DNA of 64,000 bases from Corticium candelabrum. Taxonomy: Eukaryota > Porifera > Homoscleromorpha > Homosclerophorida > Plakinidae. A model generated the notes under the pieces. It ran no database searches. It had not been told where the DNA came from and saw nothing but the letters and a program-made list of their open reading frames with translations. Shown here piece by piece: positions 12,118 to 21,623 of the stretch. The number at the start of each line of letters is the position of its first letter. Positions within the stretch are counted from its first letter, which is position 1. Where the stretch lies: assembly GCF_963422355.1 (NCBI RefSeq), contig NC_085103.1, positions 248,001 through 312,000 of the forward strand, written 5' to 3'. The translations under genes and the position numbers were made by a program.

Positions 12118-12509
12118 GGCACTATACACACAAAAATCTGTGTGTGCACCTTCTGTTCTGGATCCTTCGTGCAAACGGGATCCGAAAGATTTCTTGCAAA
12201 TGGGATCCGAGCCGTGTGCTGATGCTGACAGATTCAACCTCTTCATCGCTAACAATGCAACGTCTCTACGCTTACTGTAGCAGTTGTGCGTCCGTGCTCT
12301 TTGCATAGTGTCTTTCACTGTGCCAAATGCACCGAACAGGTCACAGATCGCTTTCCAACTATTTTTTGCAGACTCTAGAAAATAAAAGAAGTCAACAGAA
12401 CAAGTTTGAAGTCACAGTGTTGTTTCCTCGCTTTACTACAAAAAGGATCCCGTTTGCACGAAATTTCTTGCAAATGGGATCCGACATGTTCTCCTCTACA
12501 GATCGCTTT

Positions 12510-13865
12510 CCATCTATTTTTAATCTTTTAGTATAAGTCCATTAAAATGTAATATAATATATTATATGTAACATAAATACGTTATTCAATAACTCGAACG
12601 CCATTGCTACAAAATTGAACTAGAGATTAGTGACAGATTGAGTATCTACGTGAAGAGAAGCCACTTGAGATCGGTTCTACATCAAGGTAAAGCAAAGAAT
12701 TATTTTATGTGTACTGAACAGAAGCCTTGTTATATTGTAGAAACTATTTATATGCAAAAATTAAATTTGAAGGCTCAAGTCATTTCAATAACAACTACAT
12801 CAGCTACGGAAAACATCACAAAACTCTAACGTACCACAAATAATGACATTGATGTGAAAACGTTACATGGCTAATTGTTTTATTTATAAAATTGTAGATT
12901 GAAACAATAGTCGAAACAAATTTATATTATAACAATTGAAAAATTTATCTAATTAAAATGTTATTCTACACGATTACATAAAATTTATGAAAGGTTAGTT
13001 ACCTATAATAGGATCATATTTAGTATTTAAATATTATTATTATCTGTTATATCATATAGTTATTACAATTTTTTGTAAAAAATTAAAAATATTGAAATCT
13101 GTTAGCTTATTTCAAAATATTCTCCAATGATAGAACAAAGTACATCATTATCTTTTTTATATATTTATTCACTAAACATGAATTCATAGACTTATTAAAT
13201 TTTCTATATGTAATAGATAGACTTAGGCGTATGTATATCGAATATTTTGTATTATTTTAATAAAATGGATCTAATATATTATATTGGTGTCTGGAGGGGA
13301 GTCTTGCAAAAACACCTTTGCCTCCATGATCCAAAAGTAAACCTTGACAAGAAAATTCGAATAGTGTCAGTTCTACAGTCCTTTTAGAAATGATTTTTGT
13401 GAGACTATCGTATGGCGTGTCATTTGTGTCAAACTTAGACAATGAGATGAGGCGACGAGACCATGCGACGAGACCATGCGATGAGACTCTAATATGAAAC
13501 TGTAATATGAGATTGCAATATGAGACTGCATCAATACGAGATTACTGGCGTGATTACCGCAGATTACCGCATGCAGCTACTACACAACTGTGGAGACTGC
13601 ACTAGATAATTATACAAGCTCCAATGCCCGGCTTCGCCCGGGGGACAACACATGCCAGGTGCTTCTCCTTTCCACTTCATAGCACCGCAGTTGACACACA
13701 CGTTTGTCGTAGAGCCAATACAACACGGAAGTGGAGGAGAGACAGGTCGCATTTATAGGTAGAGATTATAGCAGAAAGTATCTAAAAATGCGTTTGATGG
13801 TATCATAGGTGATGTTGGCCGTGAATGATTGCAGTGAATAAAAATGTCGAGTATACACTTGAAAT
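12510..13865. other. AT-rich core of element A, no gene recognised
   Basis: 12540-13260 is strongly AT-rich with no long open frame. At 13411 the string GTATGGCGTGTCATTTGTGTC resembles the terminal motif of elements A-C. It is followed by short CGACGAGACCATG repeats (13450-13490), so this may be one end of an older related insertion. A 61-codon open frame at 13257-13442 (-) has no recognised domain. Confidence 0.5.
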
Positions 13866-14307
13866 CGTGTAGCACTCCCGGATATTGCGCTGTCCGTTGA
13901 ATGAAATAAAGTCACGTGCAGTTAGACGAATCGTATAGCACTCCCGGATATTGCGCTGTTCGAAATAAAGTCACGTGCAGTTAGACGAATCTATCAGAGC
14001 AGAACTGGAAGTCACATGCAGTACTCACCCGGATAATTCGTTCCCCGTATCTAACGAAGTCACGACTCGTACCGACTCTCGTCATTTCGACAGTCCCGCT
14101 GAACGTCGTCTCTTCGAAGACGTTGCTGGCGTTTCGGGGAACAGGTGCAGTAAACACGGCAGCTCCGTATCCTAGGAAGTCACGACTCGTACCGACTCTC
14201 GTCATTTCGACAGTCCCGTTGAACGTCGTCTCTTTGAAGACGTTGCTGGCGTTTCGGGGAACAGGTACATCAAACACGGCAGCTCTTCGACGGTCGTAGA
14301 CTGGCAA
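13866..14307. repeat. Two adjacent tandem duplications: about 65 bp x2 and 120 bp x2
   Basis: The first pair (13866-13931 and 13932-13990) repeats TAGCACTCCCGGATATTGCG with a 7-bp indel. The second pair (14046-14165 and 14166-14285) is a 120-bp direct repeat with only a few changes. On the minus strand the 120-bp unit is 40 codons long and stays open across both copies (13981-14307), encoding repeats containing VPVPRNASNVF and TVEMTRVGTSRDF. A nearby minus frame (14327-14539) contains FRLPVPDVGRYALSVSF. These could be remnants of a captured repeat-containing gene; I do not recognise the family. Confidence 0.6.
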
Positions 14308-14780
14308 ACGACTGTGGGCGTATTTTTCAAGACCCGGATATCAGCAAAAACATCTTCCGTTTCCCGGCGTCGCCCGCAATAAACGACACGCTCAGCGCGT
14401 ACCGTCCGACGTCGGGAACGGGCAGTCTGAATTCGGTGGAGATACGATGCGTCGTTTCGGAGATATTCGTGCGCGAGCGGAATCGAGTGCGATCGGCAGG
14501 AAATGGCGTTGTCGTGGGAGAAGTCAGGAAGACGACCACAGTCTCACTTTTGACCGAAATGAATTTGGCGTGCGCGAGCCAAATTTAACTGAGATTGGAC
14601 TCGCCGTTTTTGAGAAACGCTCCAACAGACGGACACACAGACAGACAGACCCGTAGGGGAGCTTTTTAATGCTAATTGTTATTTGTGTAATTGTAATTGT
14701 AGTTGTGACACTTGTTGTTCATTAGCTGTTACTTTAGTTTCACCTGTATTAGCTTTGATGTATAAAAATATATGAAAATT

Positions 14781-14781
14781 T

Positions 14782-14821
<40 letters not shown>

Positions 14822-14822
14822 C
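14781..14822 (+). repeat. (ACAG)n microsatellite
   Basis: About ten uninterrupted ACAG units. A shorter related tract acacagacagacagac precedes it at 14635-14650. Confidence 0.95.
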
Positions 14823-15943
14823 CTCTGTTTTATATATAGATTTTATCTACTACAGAGAATCTAGTTTTTGAAGATTTTTGACCCATGTTCTTGTGTGATT
14901 GCATCACGGCTGCGTTTTTAGCTCTACGAAACCAATTGAAGTGCCTACTCCCATTTTTCTAAATCTAGACAACACATGCAGTATGTAGTCTTTGGTAGCC
15001 GGTTGGAGAGTTACAACATGTCGTATCTAGCTTGTAGGCGTTAGACACTCGCTCCAACTCACTCTATTTCTATACTACAATTGATTGGGTTGTCGAAACA
15101 CATCTAGATGGAGACTACGTGTAATTGCCTCTTGGGAAATCCCCTTACACGTGTAGATCACCTAGTAGATCGACTTCTTCCTTATTATAACCTATATACT
15201 CTCTGACACAACTTCAGGGATTTGCGTACAATGATAGTCAGCGTGCACACATGTACTTACGTCGTCTACTTCTTATCTGCATATAGATGGTGGATTTTTC
15301 ATGATGCACTCGATCAACTAGTAATTTTGGGTGTAGTCAACGAGGTTGAGTCTGCATTGAGAAGCTATGAGTGCAAAACAACAGCAAAACAACACGAGAG
15401 CGCTAACTCTGAAATCAAAATAGAAAAAATAAAATTTTTAAAAATGACAAATAGATCGTGCAAACGTTTAAAAGAAATTTCGTGCAAGCGGGATCCTTTT
15501 TGTAGTAAAGCGAGGAAACAACGCAACGACTCCAAAACTTGTTCTGTTGTCTTCTTTTGTTTTCTAGAGTTTGCAAAAAAATAGTTGGAAAGCGATCTGT
15601 GACATGTTTCGGTGCATTTGGCACAGTGAAAGGCATTATGCAAATAGCGGTCGACCTCCGCGTCGCTGTAAAGAGCGCGTCCGCACAACTGCTAGAGTAA
15701 GAGTAGAGACGTTGCATTGTTATCGATGAAGAGATTGAAGCTGTCGGGATCAGCACGCGGCTCGGATCCCATTTGCAAGAAATCTTTCGGATCCCGTTTG
15801 CACGAAGGATCCAGATTATAAGATACACACACAGATTGTTGGTTGTGTGTACAGTGGGCTACCCTTGATGCAAAAACACTTACCCCTGATGCAAAAAGCC
15901 CCTACCCCTGATGCAAAAAAACCCTACCCATGATGCTAAAAAC

Positions 15944-17289
15944 TAGACTCGTGCCCAGTCCTCCTCCGCGCTAGGTTGCTTACACCACGTGCGCTAGCTG
16001 TCACGTGTGTATAGGTCCATGTGGTTTCACACGTGTGGTTGGCCTAAGCACGGAGGAGGACTGGGACCATGCTTCGTCATGTGACATCTTTTGAGTCTAA
16101 TTAAGTTATTTAGCTCAGCCCGCTGGTCTCAGCTAAGATTTCTAATAGGTTGCTAAGGCTCTGCTAAACGACACAGAAGGTGGTAGATTAGCAAGAGCCT
16201 GCCTACAACCGGTCAGTCGCCTGGCCTCACAAATCAACGCCATCATGCACATGCACGATCCTCTTCGTAAAACTGCGCCGGCTAGCAGAGTCTAGAGTAG
16301 GATAACGCAGCCCATGACGGACATATTTCGTACATTTGACTACCTTCACAAATCTAAAGCAGATCTAAATCTAAATACAGATTCAGATTGTCATACACCC
16401 AGATGTGTGTCTCTTTCGTGAGCTGCTGTACATCCTGGTAATCATTCGCCAAGTTCTTTAGTTAGACGTCGCTAAACCTGTTGATATGATTGTGAGACAC
16501 CAAGATGGTCGAGGTCTGTAATTGCTTGTTTTCCTGTACCGCGAGCAAACAAGCATGTAGGCTGTTAGGAGTGCAATCTCACTGCTTTGGCGATCTCAGA
16601 ACTTCAGTGCCACAGTGCCGGTGATGAGAGTCTGCAGACGTGTGCTGTCAGCCTCCTCGTTGGCTTTCCCTTTGACCAGCGCTTGCAAGATGCCAAACAA
16701 ATGAGGGCTTTGACGACGCATCGTGTCTTCGATGTCTTTCACGGAGAAATGGCGTAAATCTTGCCACGAAACAGGCCCTCGACCAAGAGACACAGGCACA
16801 CAGGGATCAGGACCCGTCGCAGCCTTTTGAAAAAGAGGCTTTACCTTCGCGTACTCGTGTGGCTCGACAGGTATCTAGAAGGTCTAGGCGCGCGCGAATG
16901 CACTTGCACTTACCATTGAGACCGCTCTTCTCGAAAGTCCTTCTCTGGTCGCACTCTCACGGACAACGACGACATCAACAAGTTATCTGCACGTAATGGC
17001 TTAGTGGCTCTATAATTGTTGTGTACTTAGTCTTTCTAATTGTGTAATCATGCATTACAAAAGCCTTCCTACGGAAGCTATCATGCTAAATAGAATTAGT
17101 ATCTACCAATCATGTCACGCCATTTCGGTCACGTTACAAACATGTTTGTCACGTGACGAAGCATGGTCCCAGTCCTCCTCCGTGCTTAGGCCAACCACAC
17201 GTGTGAAACCACATGGACCTATACACTCGTGACAGCTAGCGCACGTGGTGTAAGCAACCTAGCGCGGAGGAGGAATGGGCACGAGTCTA
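15944..17289. mobile_element. TAGNCTCG-ended element, copy 3, inside the right arm of element A
   Basis: It begins TAGACTCGTGCCCAGTCC and ends in the inverse. Inverted repeats of about 140 bp (15944-16084 and 17149-17289) each fold on themselves: CCCAGTCCTCCTCCG pairs with CGGAGGAGGACTGGG inside the same arm. The 8-bp flank GCTAAAAA (15935-15942 and 17290-17297) is perfectly duplicated, with C/A mismatch at the ninth position. It interrupts the 22-bp minisatellite of element A, whose units resume on both sides. The interior carries a minus-strand fragment of a DUF6589-like protein (see 16440-16870). Confidence 0.85.
16440..16870 (-). pseudogene. DUF6589-like transposase fragment
   Basis: The minus-strand frame 16799-16596 reads GPVSWQDLRHFSVKDIEDTM..SPHLFGILQALVKG. 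Just downstream in another frame comes QAITDLDHLGVSQSYQQV. This order (a WxxL..F block, a SPxLxxxLxxL block, then LxHLGVSxSY) matches the middle of DUF6589 proteins, a domain I associate with Academ-type transposases. Stops and a frame change show decay. Being inside a TAGNCTCG element, it may be a leftover of that family's own transposase. Assignment is by eye and moderately sure. Confidence 0.5.
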
Positions 17290-17478
17290 GCTAAAAAACC
17301 CTACCCTGATGCAAAAAACCCTACTCTGATGCAAAAAACCTCCTACCCCTGATGCAAAAAAACCCTACCCCTGATGCACAAAACCCGTATCCCTGCTGCA
17401 AAAACCTCTACCCTTGATGCGAAATCCCCTACCCCTGATGCACGATTATTCTTATTTTGGCACGTATCACGCGCCATA

Positions 17479-19643
17479 CGATTGTTCATCATTAGTCCTA
17501 CTTAGAACATGTTGCTCTCTTGAAGATCGTGGATGACATGCTGGTGGTGCGCATGCAACGGTGCCTAGCTAGATGCATGGTCCCATGGGACCCTAGCTTG
17601 GCTTCTTGAAGAAAGATAAATGCGTTTGTTAAACAGTTTTGCGATTCTTTCGTAAAAAGTAGCCAACGCATACAACTATTGCCTGAACTTTACTCTGCGC
17701 TTCTCGGTTTGACGACAGTTTGACCGTAAAATGGAGGTTTACGACATTTCGGCTTTTCTGTCATAATACACGGGATTGTTACATCACCCATTGTTGGTCT
17801 CCCAAAGGACTGCTGATTGTCTCAACAAATTCCCGAGAGATATTCACGCTGACAAGCTAGTATACGCCACTTATGTTTCGCGTCCCTAAACGATTGCTGA
17901 TTGACTCGACAAACTCCCCGAGCGTGACACACACTTACAAACAAACATAGGTAGGTACAAACATAGGTACAAACAAACATAGCGACATACCAACAGACAG
18001 ACCGGAAGTCAATTCAACCCGTTTAGAGTAAGCTTCTCGCGAAGCAGTCCACCACTTATTGTGGTGTCCTTCTTTTACGCTCGTAGCTAATAAATGATTG
18101 ATTCATGATCAAGAAAGGTGGGAAGGCGAAGTAGTGGAATTCGAGCTCTTGATTAGCTAATAACCCTCTACGACGCATGATGGCCTGTTGCATGTGTGGT
18201 GTAGTGGGCACGAGTGCAAGAAACACAGAACCTTCTTTTCTGTAGAACCCAAAATATCTCAACTGATTATGATATCCGACTACTTCCGCTAATAAGTCTC
18301 TAATCAGATTAGTAACACCAAAAGTAGCATACACTACAGCATGGTATCACGCAGAATGCGCGGTTTACAAAGTATGCGGATTACACCACAATTGACGGAT
18401 CAAGGCGTTGTTGTAGGCTTCCTAGATATGTAGATTTAGTTCTCTCACAACAGCTTCCGCGGAAACGTGGGACTAGGGGTGCGTTTCCACTAGTGCCTAA
18501 ACCGGTCTAACAAGTGGTTTAAGCTTAACTGGTTTAAGGATTTTTTCTCTATTTCCACCTGCGCTAAACCAATTATCAGGGAGTGCGGTAGGGATGCGAA
18601 GAATCTAAAATGACGGCCCATACAAGAGTATCCAAACGCATCCGAACCGGATCTCTCAGAACTCATTACAGAGATCTCGGACTCACGTAGCGCTCAACTT
18701 CACACGTTCCTAATGGTAGCCAGACTATCACCGCTGACACTAAGCGCCTCAGAAGCCAGCTATCGGCAAGTAAAAAACCCAATTTGTTCTTTCACATTTC
18801 ACTTTTGTCAGCCAGGCTAGCGCCTCACTCGAAGCAGCTACAACGACGAGAGTCACACCAAACGATTCGCTCTTGTCCGAAGAATTGCACTGACCCAACA
18901 GCTAGAAATGTGCAAAGTCACCTTGTATCAGTCAACTGCTGCCATGCAATTCCACTTAGTGCTTTCCACAACACCATGTTGTTCCGATCACGTGTGTACA
19001 TGTGACTACCGTTTGGAAGCCTAGCTGCCACTTCCATCTGCTGCTACATGGTGCTTACAGTTGCGTGTAGTTGAACATGTACGACTATGTTCAACGGCGC
19101 GGCGTTCTGTCTGACTCTCTGTGCATGTAAGCGTGTATCTCTTTTGTGGAACCCTACTACTAGTAAGTAATGGGAGTTGTTTATAGATGCAATCAGTGTT
19201 ATTACGTACATCCGTCAACTGCTACGTACATCCGTCAGCTGCTACGTACTTCCGTGTATGCTGAGCGTAACGTGGGAGTTGTTTAGCTAAAGATGCAATC
19301 AAAGATTGAAATCCCGGCCGAGCTGCACACGTTTGCTAGGACTGGCATTTCCATTTCAAACTACATACACATACTCGATGCATTACCCCTCTTTAGTTTT
19401 AAAGCTCTCTAGCTATGCAAATACGGCAACGTCACACGGCATTCTCGCTGTCGTCGCAGCTACTAGCAACTTCAGCCCAGTCATCGTCTAGCTAGCTCCC
19501 TCTCAGTAACCGTGCAAAATGCAGCGACGTAAGCTTCCTTTCTTCTGCTTCCTTCTTCTTCTTTTCAAGCATGCCACAGTCAATCGGAAAACCACGTTAT
19601 GCAAATCAGAATACGCCGAAATATCAGACATCATAGCCACTAG
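17479..19643. other. No recognised gene; short direct repeats
   Basis: The stretch is mixed sequence. A 92-codon minus frame at 18056-18334 (VGYHNQLRYFGFYRKEGSVFLALVP) looks protein-like but is unrecognised. Around 19200-19255 the string TACGTACATCCGTCARCTGC is repeated three times. At 19149-19300 a GGGAGTTGTTTA..AGATGCAATCA block occurs twice. Confidence 0.45.
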
Positions 19644-20513
19644 TAGCCTCGTACCCAAGCCCTCTTGCGCGCCCGGAGAAGAGGACCTGGTACACGTTGT
19701 ATCCGCATGCGCGCATAAGTTAGAAGGAAATCGGCGTAATGTATGCATGCATGCGGAACTGACGTTATTTAGAATCTCAGCTGATAGTGTCGCGCGCAAC
19801 TGTTGAACAAACACCGAAACAGCTTCCGTGCGTGGACGAAGCCGTAGATCTAGACCCAAGGTCAAGTGATCCAACTAGACGATTTTAGACCTTGTTTTGT
19901 CGCAGTGTCGAGTTCGATGTCTAGCTAGTCGTACTGCAGTCAGGCTGTTTACAGTGTTTGCTTAGCGAGAAGGACTACAGCAGAAATTGCAGTTTATTTT
20001 GGGAATTTCTATTTGTACGACAGACGGTCTTCCACGCAGATCTTACTCCGTCCACTCGAGCTGTACTGTAGCAGAAAATTGAGGTTGTAGGCACATGACA
20101 GCCAGGACTAGGACTGGTATCTACGTCGAAAAAGCGGACAAAGAACATCACCTGTTTCGCGTTCGATTGGGCTCTTCCAGAAGAGGCTCCGTGTGCACGC
20201 TATACGTTCTTCCAACTTCTACAGTTCTGCCGTTAGAGTCGAAAGAGCCAACTCTACCAACTCTGCTGCTCGTTGGAAGAGAGTCTTCTGGAAGAGGATG
20301 GGAGAGCCCAATCTAACGCGTCCTTGTATCCGTGCGTACGTATTCCGTACGTATTTGCGCGCGACACTATCAGCTGAGATTCTAAACAACGTCAGTTCCG
20401 CATGCATGCATACATTACGCCGATTTCCTTCTAATCTAATTTATGCGCGCATGCGAATACAACGTGTACCAGGCCCCTTCTCGGGCGCGCAAGAGGGCCT
20501 GGGTACGAGGCTA
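19644..20513. mobile_element. TAGNCTCG-ended element, copy 2
   Basis: It begins TAGCCTCGTACCCAAGCCC and ends in the inverse GGGTACGAGGCTA. Inverted repeats of about 170 bp share CCTCTTGCGCGCCCG, a CATGCATGCATAC block and ATCTCAGCTGATAGTGTCGC. A GC-rich hairpin lies just inside each end (GTACCCAGGCCCTCTT against AAGGGGCCTGGTAC in the right arm). Flanks agccactag (19635-19643) and agtcactag (20514-20522) form a 9-bp duplication with one mismatch. No coding remnant was recognised. Confidence 0.82.
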
Positions 20514-20522
20514 AGTCACTAG

Positions 20523-20575
20523 TAGCCTCGAAGTTCCAGACCGTCTCCCAAAAGAAATGGGAGACGGTCTGGATC
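20523..20575 (+). mobile_element. Orphan TAGNCTCG terminus with hairpin
   Basis: Immediately after the right duplication of copy 2 lies TAGCCTCGAAGTTCCAGACC followed by a perfect 14-bp hairpin (CCAGACCGTCTCCC, nine-base loop, then its inverse). This is the same end-plus-hairpin layout as the full elements. No matching right end was found nearby, so it may be a truncated copy. Confidence 0.5.
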
Positions 20576-20970
20576 AACTTCTGATCAAACCGAGTTCGGA
20601 AGTAGGCGTAGTTGCTTAAGAGAAGTGGAAGGGTTGTAACAGTCCAAAACGCCTTTTTAGATACTAGCGCTATGCCACCCGATGTGACAATAAGAGATCG
20701 ATTACTACATTTTCGAGGTGTGTGCAAACAAGAGGATGGTATGGCATACCGTTTGTTTCAAAAGCGCGCTAGAATTACCGCGCTAGATTTGGTACAAACG
20801 ACTGGATAGTATAGGATTCTAGGATCATTATCGTACTAGGATTATAATTGAATTCAAGAACATGCAGGCATACTGTTGTAGACTAGACTTCAAGAGCAGG
20901 TTGTAGAAACCTGTATAGTTGTAGGAACCGTTAATTTGTATTAATTAATTAATTAATTATGTAGTAGTCC

Positions 20971-21458
20971 ACTAAAGTCCGTTCCCGAATAGGAGAATAC
21001 GTGGGAATTGCGGTTAATAGATAAAGAATTGAAGAGCTGAGATGGGCGTAGTTAATTACTTAACGGTTCCAGTATAGCCACGTTTCGCTATGAACTTACG
21101 TTCAAAGGTTCAGTCAATGCTTCAACTACATAAGCTTGCTAGCTACAGCTGTTTTACTTATCAATCCATAATTGAAAGTACGTCCGCGTCAGCTTTCAAG
21201 TAATGGGCGTTATAGCGGTGACTTTGAAGTTATCTGACACCTGGTGTAAATGAAGGATCAGGGCAGGACCAAGTGCGTGTCCTACAGGAAGTTACAAATT
21301 CTGTCGTAATAAAGAACCAATCACCGTATTCATTAACTGATCTGGAACCGCCTTCTTGTGAGCTTTCCGAAGATGTTGGAATCAACTCGCTCGGACGTCC
21401 GCTTCAGAAGATACAGGTTTCCCCCACGTATTCTCCTATTCGGGAACGGACTTTAGTA
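20971..21458. mobile_element. MITE-like element with 35-bp inverted repeats
   Basis: The left end ACTAAAGTCCGTTCCCGAAT and about 15 following bases recur inverted at 21424-21458. The roughly 490-bp interior has no coding capacity. No clear target duplication is visible, so the superfamily is undetermined. Confidence 0.65.
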
Positions 21459-21488
21459 ATTCGAAACATCGTGAAATGTTTTGATGCG

Positions 21489-21492
<4 letters not shown>

Positions 21493-21547
<55 letters not shown>

Positions 21548-21561
21548 TATATATATATATA
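21493..21561. repeat. (TA)n microsatellite
   Basis: A long TA run with one interruption (ATTAGTA), just upstream of the LINE reading frame. Confidence 0.95.
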
Positions 21562-21623
21562 TACGGGACCTTGCAATGGCGGCGCCCATCTTTTGAATTT
21601 AGTCTGCCGTTTCCTTCGTTTAC

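Larger units (their letters stand above)
11694..17478. mobile_element. Element A: large TIR transposon with minisatellite-bearing inverted repeats
   Basis: The left end reads TATGGCGCGTTATACGTGCC and the right end is its near-perfect inverse (17449-17478). The inverted repeats are long. A 22-bp minisatellite array is followed by about 390 bp of unique sequence (12118-12510) that returns inverted at about 15470-15850, with blocks such as TTTCTTGCAAATGGGATCCG. The right arm was later split by the TAGNCTCG element at 15944-17289. Flanks are cgatcg (11688-11693) and cgattg (17479-17484), a 6-bp duplication with one mismatch. The ends resemble those of elements B and C, which also make 6-bp duplications. 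The core (12510-15430) shows no transposase, so this copy looks non-autonomous. Confidence 0.78.
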
